Below, in pieces: positions 56,386 through 64,000 of a stretch of 64,000 nt of DNA. The position numbers and the translations under genes are program-made. Source of the DNA: Lepus europaeus (Eukaryota > Chordata > Mammalia > Lagomorpha > Leporidae). The stretch lies in the NCBI RefSeq assembly GCF_033115175.1, contig NC_084831.1, forward strand, positions 14,361,138 to 14,425,137, written 5' to 3'. The number at the start of each line of letters is the position of its first letter. Within the stretch, counting starts at the first letter, position 1. The notes under the pieces were generated by a model that saw only the letters and a list, made by a program, of their open reading frames with translations, made no database searches and was not told the DNA's origin.

Positions 56386-56646
56386 AAGGTCTGTATTGTG
56401 GTGCAGTTAGTTAAGCCGCCACCTGAGATGCCAGCATCCCATATAGGTGCTGGTTCAAGTCCTGATAGCTCCATTTCTGGTCCAGCTCCCTGTTAATGCT
56501 CCTGGGAAGGCAGCAGAAGATGGCCCACGTACGTGGTCCCCTGCCACTCCCATGGGAGATCCAGATGGAGTTCCATGTTCTTGCCTTTGGCCTGGTCCAG
56601 CCCCAGCCATTGTGGCCATTTGGGTAGTGAACCAGCAGAAGGAAGA

Positions 56647-56685
<39 letters not shown>

Positions 56686-56735
56686 CTTTCTGTTTGTAAC
56701 TTTTCCTTATAAATAAATAAACAAATCTTTAAAAG
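56386..56735 (+). mobile_element. C-SINE (+)
   Basis: CAAGGTCTGTATTGTGGTGC through TATAAATAAATAAACAAATC. The A-rich tail has evolved into a (GAAA)/(GGAA) block at 56736-56815. Confidence 0.87.
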
Positions 56736-57181
56736 AAACAAAGAAACAAGGAAATAAAAGAGAAAGAAAGGAAGGAATGGAGGGAGGAAGGAAGGAAGGA
56801 GGGAAGACAGGCAGACAACAAATGGAGTTACGGGAACAGGTGACTGTGCAGTCGGGGAATGCTTCTCACCGGAGGTGCCACTCGCAGATCCCAGAGAAGG
56901 GGGAGCACAGCCTGTGCGAAGGCCTCACAGCGGAAGCAGCCTCAGCACAGGGGGAAGCACCCGGGGCCGGAGGGGGCAGGCGGGACAGACTGCAGGGCCA
57001 TACAGGACGGGCGGGATGGCGGGGCGTGGGGGCCACAGAGGAGGGGGCAGCAGAGAGGAAGCAGGAGAACCAGGGAGCTGGCCCCTGGGGGGTCCAGGAG
57101 AGAAATGGGACATCTTGGACTTGCTGTAGCAGCAAAGCTAGTGAGAGGCAGCTGGACTCAAAACCTACTTGGAAAGTGGAG

Positions 57182-57565
57182 CCACGGAGTGGTGGGAGCC
57201 GCAGGTGGGGTGGGAGCCGCGGGTGGGGTGGAATCTGGGGTGGGGTGGGAGATGGGGGTGGGGTGGGAGCAGGAGGTGGGGAGGGAGATGGGGGTGGGGT
57301 GGGAGCTGGGGTGGAGTGGGAGCCGGAGGTGGGGTGGGAGCCGGGGGTGGGTGGGAGATGGGAGTAGGATGCGAGCCAGGAGTGGGGTGGGAGCCGCGGG
57401 TGGGGTGGGAGCTGTGGGTGGGGTGATAGCTGGGGTGGGGGTGGGCGCAGGGGATGGGGTGGGAACTGGGGTGGAGTGGGAGCTGGGCATGGGGTGAGAG
57501 CTGGGGTGGGGGTAGGAGATGGGGGTGGGTGGGAGCCGGGGATGGGGTGGGAGCTGGGGTGGGGA
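57182..57565. repeat. G-rich imperfect tandem array
   Basis: About 20 copies of a 15-23 bp unit around GGGTGGGAGCCGGGGGTGG. Almost every unit has three or more G-runs of three or more bases, so the plus strand can form G-quadruplexes along some 380 bp. Opposite-strand frames are Pro/Thr/His-rich artefacts. Confidence 0.92.
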
Positions 57566-57929
57566 AAGGAGTAGTGGAGGTGAGGGGTCTCCTTGCCACA
57601 GCAGGTGCCAAGGTCACTGCTGCTGCCCAGCTGTTGAAAACCCATGAAGCTGGCAATGAGTCCTCGGACCATGGTCCCGCAGCCCCACCACGCTGCCGCA
57701 GGGAGACAGGCTTGGTATCCCATAAGTCTTCCATGTCTCATGGGAGTGGGTCTGATTGGCAGGGCTACATCTCATCCAAACCCTAGCTACAAGGAAGTCT
57801 GGACAAGGTCAGTTTTAGTCATTTAACCTCGGCAGTAGAGATCAGACCACATCAGGGGACCAGAATGGATATCAAGCGCCAATGGACACTGGGTAGCCCT
57901 CTGGTGCTAGGCACACACTTTAAGATGTA

Positions 57930-58381
57930 GTGGACATGGAAAAGCAGTGGAAGATGGCCCAAGTGCTTGGGCCCCTGCACTGTGTGGGAGACCTGGAAGA
58001 AGCTCCTGGCTCCTGGCTTTGGATCGGCGCAGCTCTGGCCATTGCAGCCAACTGGGGAGTGAACTGCACAGTAGTGAATTCAGCGTGGTAGGCAGCGTAT
58101 GCTGTACTATGAGAGAGAAACATCTTCCATCCACTCGTTCACTCCCCAAATGGCCTCAATGGTCATAGCTGAGCTGGTCCGAAGCCAGGAGCCAGGAGCT
58201 TCTTCTGGGTCTCCCACACAAGTGCAGGGATCCAAGGACTCAGGCCATCTTCTACTGCTTTCCCAGGCCACAGCAGCGAGCTGGATCGGAAGAGGAGCAG
58301 CTGGGACTCCAACCAGCGCCCATGTGGGATGCCGGCACTGCACGCAGCAGCTTTACCTGCTACACCACAGTGCTGACCCCC
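57930..58381. mobile_element. Inverted pair of C-SINE fragments (+ then -)
   Basis: 57938-58065 is the plus-strand SINE 3' half (AAGCAGTGGAAGATGGCCC to GGGGAGTGAAC). 58108-58381 is a minus-strand SINE (GAGAGAAACATCTTCCATCC to CACCACAGTGCTGACCC). Both lack the A-tail/T-tail, and only 42 bp separate the arms. Confidence 0.78.
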
Positions 58382-58439
58382 ACGGTGACATATTTAAAAT
58401 GAGCTACAATGCACCAGGCGTAGTCCAGGGTTTAGAGTC

Positions 58440-58805
58440 CTCACTGTGGCTGTTCCCACCGCTGGGAACACCCTTCCCTCCATGTCTGCTCAGCTCACTT
58501 GCTGCACTTTGCGTCTCAATGAGGTCCACTCGGACCACTCAGATGAACCCCACGGCTCCCCACCCCCTGGGCAGTACAATCGCCTGATTCTGTGCGCTTG
58601 GTCTGTTTCCCCAGGACCTCCCGGCTCCTCACCCACTATCTACTAACACCCACTCAAGACGATCACTGTGGTTACCGTCTCTCCTTCCGGAAGGCAGGCT
58701 CCACGAGGCCAGGAAGTTCCGCCTGCTCTGTTCACTGATGCATTCTAAATGCATGCGACAGTGCCTGGCTTGTAACAGCTACTCCACAAGGACATGCTGG
58801 GTTAC
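58440..58805 (+). mobile_element. L2 3' end
   Basis: CGCTGGGAACACCCTTCCC, AAGGCAGGCTCCACGAGGCC and ACAGTGCCTGGCTTGTAACA. Confidence 0.7.
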
Positions 58806-58811
58806 TGAGTG

Positions 58812-59372
58812 CAGAGTGGAGCCCGCTTATCCACAGGATGTGTGCGCGCTAGACGAGACCCCTGCAGTGCGCGTCTGAAACCCCAGACAGCACCGAGCCC
58901 TGTGTGGACCACACTGTTCCCATGTTTGCATACCTTGATGAAGTTTAACTCAGAAATCAGGCACGGTAAGAGATCAATAATAATCTGGTAAAAAGTAGCA
59001 TCAATGCGTAAACAGTAATCACCAATCTAATTAGAAATCCAATGGAAATTCAGTACTAGGGAATGAATGAACCAGAACACTTGTAGCAGTAGCCTGTAAT
59101 ACAAGTTCGTCCCTGTGGCCATTACTAAGCACAGTCAGGGTTTCTTGAGCAGGAGCTCCGTGGCGCCGTGGCAGCCGATCTGGTCTTCCGGACGGCTGCT
59201 TAGTGACCAATGGGTGGGGGTGGGAAGGACAGAGCGATGACCCCTTCCCAGGCGGCCACTGCAAGATTGTGTCACCCTACCCGTAACATCATTGTCCATG
59301 TACTATTCTCAGACCGGACTGGCCAGAGGTAACAAACTACAGAAAGTAGAGCTGTGGATGAGAGGGGACTGC
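58812..59372. mobile_element. Near full-length non-autonomous Tigger-family transposon
   Basis: The left end GAGCCCGCTTATCCACAG pairs with the reverse complement of the right end (CTGTGGATGAGAGGGGACTG). Internal text TGAAGTTTAACTCAGAAATC and GGCACGGTAAGAGATCAAT matches the other two relics in this window (9838 and 33665). No transposase frame. Confidence 0.72.
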
Positions 59373-59393
59373 TCTGTAGACATCTGATTCCAG

Positions 59394-59740
59394 AGGCTGG
59401 CGTTGTGGTGCGACGGGTGAAGAAGGATCGGCAGTGCCGGCCTCCCACGTCGGAGTGCTGCGCTGAGTCCCACCTGTTCCACTTGCCCCCCAGCTCCCAG
59501 CTCCCTGCTCACGCGCCTGGGATTGCAGCGGAGAACAACCCAAGTGCCGGGGCTCCTGCCATCCGTGTAGGAGACCTGGATGGAGTTCTAGGCTCCTGGC
59601 TTTGGCCTGGCCCAGGCCCTGGCCCAGCTGTTTCCACCATCTGAGGAGTGACCCATTGGATGGAAGATCTCTCCCTCCTCTCTCTTTCCCTCTCTCTCTG
59701 TAACTCTGCTTCTCAAATAAATACAAATTTAAAAAAGAAA
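59394..59740 (+). mobile_element. C-SINE (+) with 14-bp target duplication
   Basis: AGGCTGGCGTTGTGGTGCGA through CTCAAATAAATACAAATTTA. ACATCTGATTCCAG at 59380-59393 and 59751-59764. Despite the good duplication the body is diverged. Confidence 0.92.
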
Positions 59741-59764
59741 ATACACTTGAACATCTGATTCCAG

Positions 59765-60690
59765 GGTCCACAAGGAAACAAGTGACTGCGCCTCTGTTAG
59801 GTGAGGACCAGCCCCCGACATGCGGCGTCATCACACCCTTAGGAGACACATTCTGTTCTTCCACAGAGTGAAAATTCGTGTTAGGAATAACACACCTCCC
59901 GTTCGCAGCAACATCACCCACAGACAAGGCCGGCTGCCTCAAACCTGGCCCCGGGAGTCCCCCAGAAAACCAGCTCAGCAGTGGAGCGCGGCAAGGGGGC
60001 ACTGGGAGGTTTGGCTGAGCTGTTCGGTTGGGGAGCTTTAGACGTGGAGGAACGTGGCACAAGGCGGAATTGTCATAGTGGTGCTCAACCATAGAGAAGG
60101 AAAAAGGAAATGAGTCATTTTCTCACAGGCAGAAGAAAAAAGTATCCATGTAACAAAAAGCAGGAAAAGAAGCGAAAATAAAGGGGACTGGTTCCCTGGC
60201 AGACAGCAGACTTGACTCCACTGGTTCCACGGGAAGGGCCGCTAAGGTGACGGTGTCGGCCTCAGACTCCCCAGGTCCTGAGCTTCCAAGGAAAAACCCC
60301 GAATGCCACTGCCACACGGGCCTGGCAGGGGGGCTGCTGCCTCAGGGGCCCCCACCACGGCTGGGGAGCTGCCAGGGCGCCGAACTGCTGGCCCCCCATG
60401 CCCCACGGAGAAGCCGGGACCTAGGGTCCCACCGCGGAGCGCCCACCGCGAGGCCGCCGCGGCACAGGGGCTCCGCGCTGCCTCCCGTGTCTGGCCTCTC
60501 TGCCGGTGACAGGTGGCAGTCCCGGCAGCACGGAAGTCGACAGGTGGCAGTCCCGGCAGCACGGAAGTCTGGAAAGGTCCCCTCTGGCCTTCTCGGAAGG
60601 GAAGGAAGCAGAGGGCGTGGGCAGGGCCCGGCTCCAGGGTTTGTCACCGACCACTCCTTGGTTGCCTGACCTCCATAGCCACTGTAATGT
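59765..60690. other. Non-coding stretch with a 31-bp perfect duplication
   Basis: No gene supported. A GC-rich part spans 60240-60620. A perfect direct repeat of 31 bp lies at 60508-60538 and 60539-60569. Confidence 0.45.
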
Positions 60691-60699
60691 CTATTCTTT

Positions 60700-62268
60700 T
60701 TTCAAAATTACTTATTTGAGAGGCAGAGAGAGAGACAGAGTTCTCAACTGCTGGTTTTCCCCTGAATGCCCACGATGGTCGGGGCTGGGGGGGAAGAGGA
60801 AGCTCCCGTTCGGATCTCCCACGTGGGTGTCAGGAGTCCCACGTGGGTGTCAGGAGCCCCACGTGGGTGTCAGGAGTCCCACGTGGGTGTCAGGAGTCCC
60901 ACGTGGGTGTCAGGAGCCCCACCTGGGTGTCAGGAGTCCCCCCTGGGTGTCAGGAGTCCCACGTGGGTGTCAGGAGTCCCACCTGGGTGTCAGGAGCCCC
61001 ACCTGGGTGTCAGGAGTCCTCCCTGGGTGTCCGGAGTCCCACGTGGGTGTCAGGAGTCCCCCCTGGGTGTCAGGAGTCCCACCTGGGTGTCAGGAGCCCC
61101 ACCTGGGTGTCAGGAGTCCCACGTGGGTGTCAGGAGTCGCCCCTGGGTGTCAGGAGTCCCCCCTGGGTGTCCGGAGTCCCACGTGGGTGTCAGGAACCCA
61201 CGTGGGTGTCAGGAGTCCCCCCTGGGTGTCAGGAGCCCCACCTGGGTGTCAGGAGTCCCACGTGGGTGTCAGGAGTCCCCCCTGGGTGTCCGGAGTCCCA
61301 TGTGGGTGTCAGGAATCCCCCCTGGGTGTCAGGAGTCCGACGTGGGTGTCAGGAGTCCCCCCTGGGTGTCAGGAGTCCCACCTGGGTGTCAGGAGTCCCA
61401 CGTGGGTGTCAGGAGTCCCCCCTGGGTGTCAGGAGTCCCACGTGGGTGTCAGGAGCCCCACCCGGGTGTCCGGAGTCCCACGTGGGTGTCAGGAGTCCCA
61501 CCTGGGTGTCAGGAGTCCCCCCTGGGTGTCAGGAGCCCCACCTGGGTGTCAGGAGTCCCCCCTGGGTGTCAGGAGTCCCACGTGGGTGTCAGGAGTCCCA
61601 CGTGGGTGTCAGGAGCCCCACCTGGGTGTCAGGAGTCCCCCCTGGGTGTCAGGAGTCCCACGTGGGTGTCAGGAGCCCCACGTGGGTGTCAGGAGTCCCA
61701 CGTGGGTGTCAGGAGTCCCCCCTGGGTGTCCGGAGTCCCACGTGGGTGTCAGGAGTCCCCCCTGGGTGTCAGGAGTCCCACGTGGGTGTCAGGAGTCCCA
61801 CGTGGGTGTCAGGAGTCCCACGTGGGTGTCAGGAGCCCCACCTGGGTGTCAGGAGTCCCACCTGGGTGTCAGGAGCCCCACCTGGGTGTCAGGAGTCCCA
61901 TGTGGGTGTCAGGAGTCCCACCTGTGTGTCAGGAGTCCCACCTGGGTATATAGGAGTCCCACCTGCGTGTCAGGAGTCCCACGTGGGTGTCAGGAGTCCC
62001 ACGTGGGTGTCAGGAGTCCCCCCTGGGTGTCAGGAGTCCCACCTGCGTGTCAGGAGCCCCACGTGGGTGTCAGGAGCCCCACGTGGGTGTCAGGAGTCCC
62101 ACGTGGGTGTCAGGCGGTCCACCAGCTGAGCCCTCACTGCTGCCCCCTAGGGTCTGCATTAGCAGGAAGCTGCAGTCAGGAGCCGGAGCCGGGGCAAACC
62201 CAGCACTGCAGTGGGGGACCCAGGTGCCCTGACCAGCATTTGACCGCCAGGCCAAACACCCACCCTAA
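60700..62268 (-). mobile_element. C-SINE (-) expanded by an internal minisatellite
   Basis: 60700-60820 is the SINE 3' half (ACTTATTTGAGAGGCAGAGA, CAACTGCTGGTTTTCCCC, GGATCTCCCACGTGGGTG). 62115-62268 is the other half (AGGGTCTGCATTAGCAGGAA, GGGGGACCCAGGTGCC). Between them sits the array described next, grown from the SINE's own text at this spot. Confidence 0.88.
60821..62115. repeat. 20-bp minisatellite, about 65 copies
   Basis: Unit TCCCACGTGGGTGTCAGGAG, in strict 20-bp register apart from one 19-bp and one 21-bp unit that cancel. Variants change the centre to CCCACCTGGG or CCCCCCTGGG. Units with CACGTG are E-boxes inside a CCCACGTGGG palindrome. A TCCGG variant recurs at 61031, 61171, 61290, 61470 and 61730, showing multi-unit duplications. 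Plus-strand units have no stop in any frame, giving three long artefactual open frames with the same 20-residue period. Confidence 0.97.
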
Positions 62269-62341
62269 TTTCCTTTCCTAAACTTGCCAGAAGCAACCAC
62301 AGCAGGCTACGGCAATTGTGTCTCAACCCAACAAGAACAGT

Positions 62342-62614
62342 CTTGGGGCAGGCACTGACCCAGCAGCTAAGTTGATTAAGACACCCACATCCTGTGTTAG
62401 TGCATCTGGGTTGGAGTCCTGGCTCTGGCCCCTGAGTCCAGCTTCCCGAGAATGTAGTCCCCAGGAGGCATCGGGGTGGGGCTGGCTCCCCGCCACCCAT
62501 GTGGGAGAGTTGGATTGAGCCCCTGGCTCCCAGCTTCAGCCTGACCTGTGGGCATTTGGGAACTGAATCAGCAGATGGAAGGTCGCGCTCGCGCGCTCTC
62601 TCTCTCTCTCTCTT
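62342..62614 (+). mobile_element. C-SINE (+), old
   Basis: TGGGGCAGGCACTGACCCAG; GAGAGTTGGATTGAGCCCC; ends in a GCGCGCTCTCTCTC tract without a clear A-tail. Confidence 0.78.
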
Positions 62615-63339
62615 ATTCTTTCCCCAGGAAAGGCTGTCTGGAGCCCCCGCAGCCACTGCACCTGGCTCCCACCCCAGGGAATCTGATGATATTCACGTCT
62701 TCTCTGGTTTGGTCACAATCTCACCTTGCTCTTCTGTGCTCTGTGCACTAAATTTGTAAAGTCTATGAGCAACAAACCGCCCGGTGCAAACCAGCAAAGG
62801 AAGAAGGAGAGGCAGTTAGCCCCACCCATAAACAACGCGTGATGGACGTAGTCAGAGAGGCAGCGCAGGCCCGGGTCGACACCAGGACTCTTGTTCCGCC
62901 CCCCGGGGCCAGAGGCATCTGGTAACATCCTTTCTCTACTGCCTGATCCATCTTCCTTTGCCTCTAGCAAGCACCTCACTTGGTCAGCAGGGTCCACCTC
63001 GTGGGACCACCCACACTTCACCCTGGAGGAAGCCACGCCCACGTCTGTCCTGCTCAGACTGGATGGCAGCATCTTCCATCAGCTCCGACCTTTCCCGGTT
63101 GGCCTCCAGCGCGGATCACGGCAGCCATCGTAGATCCGACCTTCTCTTAGATTGTTTCACTTTGTTCTGTTCACCCAGGGTGGGAGGAAACGGCCAGATT
63201 TGGGGCTCACTTCCCAGTTCCGCCGACTCCCTGCGATAGTCCTTGATGGAAACGTCTCCTTATAGACCCGGGGCTCCACAGTCGCAGAGTCCGTGGTCGT
63301 GGGAAAAGGGAAAACGTGTTTTATGAGTTCTCCAGCCCG
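62615..63339. other. Non-coding stretch
   Basis: About 700 bp with no recognised repeat or exon. Minus-strand frames up to 119 codons occur but match nothing I know. Confidence 0.35.
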
Positions 63340-63591
63340 GGGGCCAGCGCTGTGGTATAGCGGGCAAAGCCTCTGCCTGCAGTGCCCTCATCCCATATGG
63401 GTGCCGGTTGGAGTCCTGGCTGCTGCACTTCCGATCCAGCTCTCTGCCTACAGCCTGGGAAAGCAGCAGAAGATGGCCCTAGTGCTTGAGTCCCTGCACC
63501 CACATGGGAAACTCTGGGCTCCTGGCTTCGGATTGGCACAGTTCCAGCCACTGTGGCCATTTGGGAAGTGAACCAGTGGATGGAAGATCTC

Positions 63592-63630
<39 letters not shown>

Positions 63631-63673
63631 CTCTTGCCTCCCAAATAAATTTTAAAAATCTTAAAAAAAAAAA
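63340..63673 (+). mobile_element. C-SINE (+)
   Basis: GGGGGCCAGCGCTGTGGTAT through CCCAAATAAATTTTAAAAAT and A-run. Confidence 0.9.
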
Positions 63674-64000
63674 ATCGTCCAGTCTGAGATCTCTCGATCA
63701 TGGATCGAGGAAAGACAGAAGCATCACAGTGTATTAGCTGCCACTGTCAGCGCGTCCCAAACCCTCAGGACCACACTCCAGATTCGCGTAAGGTTGTCTT
63801 CTAATGTGACACCGACAGGGTCCCAGTTGGCCACGTCACCACCCCATATGCCAGATGCCACGAGTATGTCACAAGACCAGTGCCTGTCACACTCACCTGC
63901 CAATTCTTGTACTTCTTCCACTTCTAAAACTGAGGTTCGTGGTGAGAAGCAACGCTGTTGGACTGCCATGTTCATAAAATGGACTAACGAGGAGGCTGGC
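63674..64000. other. Right-edge stretch, unassigned
   Basis: An open minus-strand frame (63724-63975, 83 codons) contains a CAG/GTGAGTGTG donor-like site near 63897. No family is recognised, and no cytidine deaminase (CDA) exon is visible. Confidence 0.3.

Noticed and set aside
56866-57741. 291-codon Pro/Thr/His-rich minus-strand frame
   Set aside because: Product of the G-rich tandem array.
60821-62115. CRISPR-like look of regularly spaced 20-bp repeats
   Set aside because: There are no unique spacers, the units are contiguous, and the context is a mammalian SINE.
60506-62281. 591-, 428- and 395-codon open frames (GVRSPTWVSGVP... repeats)
   Set aside because: They are the three frames of a stop-free 20-bp minisatellite inside a SINE and all give the same 20-residue period, so they are not genes.
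62615-64000. CDA exon 1 expected by synteny after FAM43B
   Set aside because: No open frame resembles the cytidine deaminase N-terminus; the gene probably begins beyond the window.

Overview
The window is mammalian nuclear DNA from a lagomorph, most likely rabbit or a close relative. The main evidence is more than fifty copies of the lagomorph-specific C-SINE. This is a tRNA-derived SINE of about 330 bp with a 'GGGGCCGGCGCTGTGG' head, a (CT)n stretch and a 'TTCAAATAAATAAATCTTT' plus A-tail end. Older mammalian repeats (MIR, L2, Tigger, MLT1-like LTRs, old L1) fill part of the rest. No prokaryotic feature, tRNA gene, rRNA gene or CRISPR array was seen.

Two protein-coding genes are supported, in divergent orientation. 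At the left edge, on the minus strand, is exon 1 of MUL1 (mitochondrial E3 ubiquitin ligase 1), with its splice donor and CpG-rich promoter. The other exons lie beyond the window. At 37.4-38.4 kb, on the plus strand, is the intronless FAM43B gene (PTB-domain protein, 337 aa), inside a CpG island and with its polyadenylation signal near 39.37 kb. The MUL1-FAM43B pairing matches the order I recall for human 1p36.12, where CDA follows FAM43B. I could not find a CDA exon before the right edge.

Layout: 0-0.8 kb MUL1 exon 1 and promoter. 0.8-36.8 kb intergenic DNA, densely packed with C-SINEs, several nested in one another or in older L1 copies (7.1-9.7, 24.6-25.6 and 28.7-30.6 kb). 36.8-39.4 kb FAM43B. 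39.4-64 kb intergenic DNA with a CA/CATG-rich block (40.4-40.9 kb), retroviral remnants (48.4-49.5, 51.6-52.0 and 53.8-54.2 kb), a G-rich array (57.2-57.6 kb), a Tigger transposon copy (58.8-59.4 kb) and a roughly 65-copy minisatellite inside a C-SINE (60.8-62.1 kb).

The notable observations are about genome biology; I did not find a new gene system. They are: a minisatellite grown from 20 bp of a SINE; a retroviral RNA 3' end that looks L1-retroposed (A-tail after R and an 11-bp target duplication); a solo LTR inside a young SINE; RFX/ETS/CRE motifs at the MUL1 promoter and a lone strong RFX-like X-box at 18.09 kb; fold-back SINE chimeras; and a lengthened proline run in FAM43B. In the SINE entries, '+' means head-to-A-tail reads left to right. 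Boundaries of old repeats are good to about 10-30 bp.
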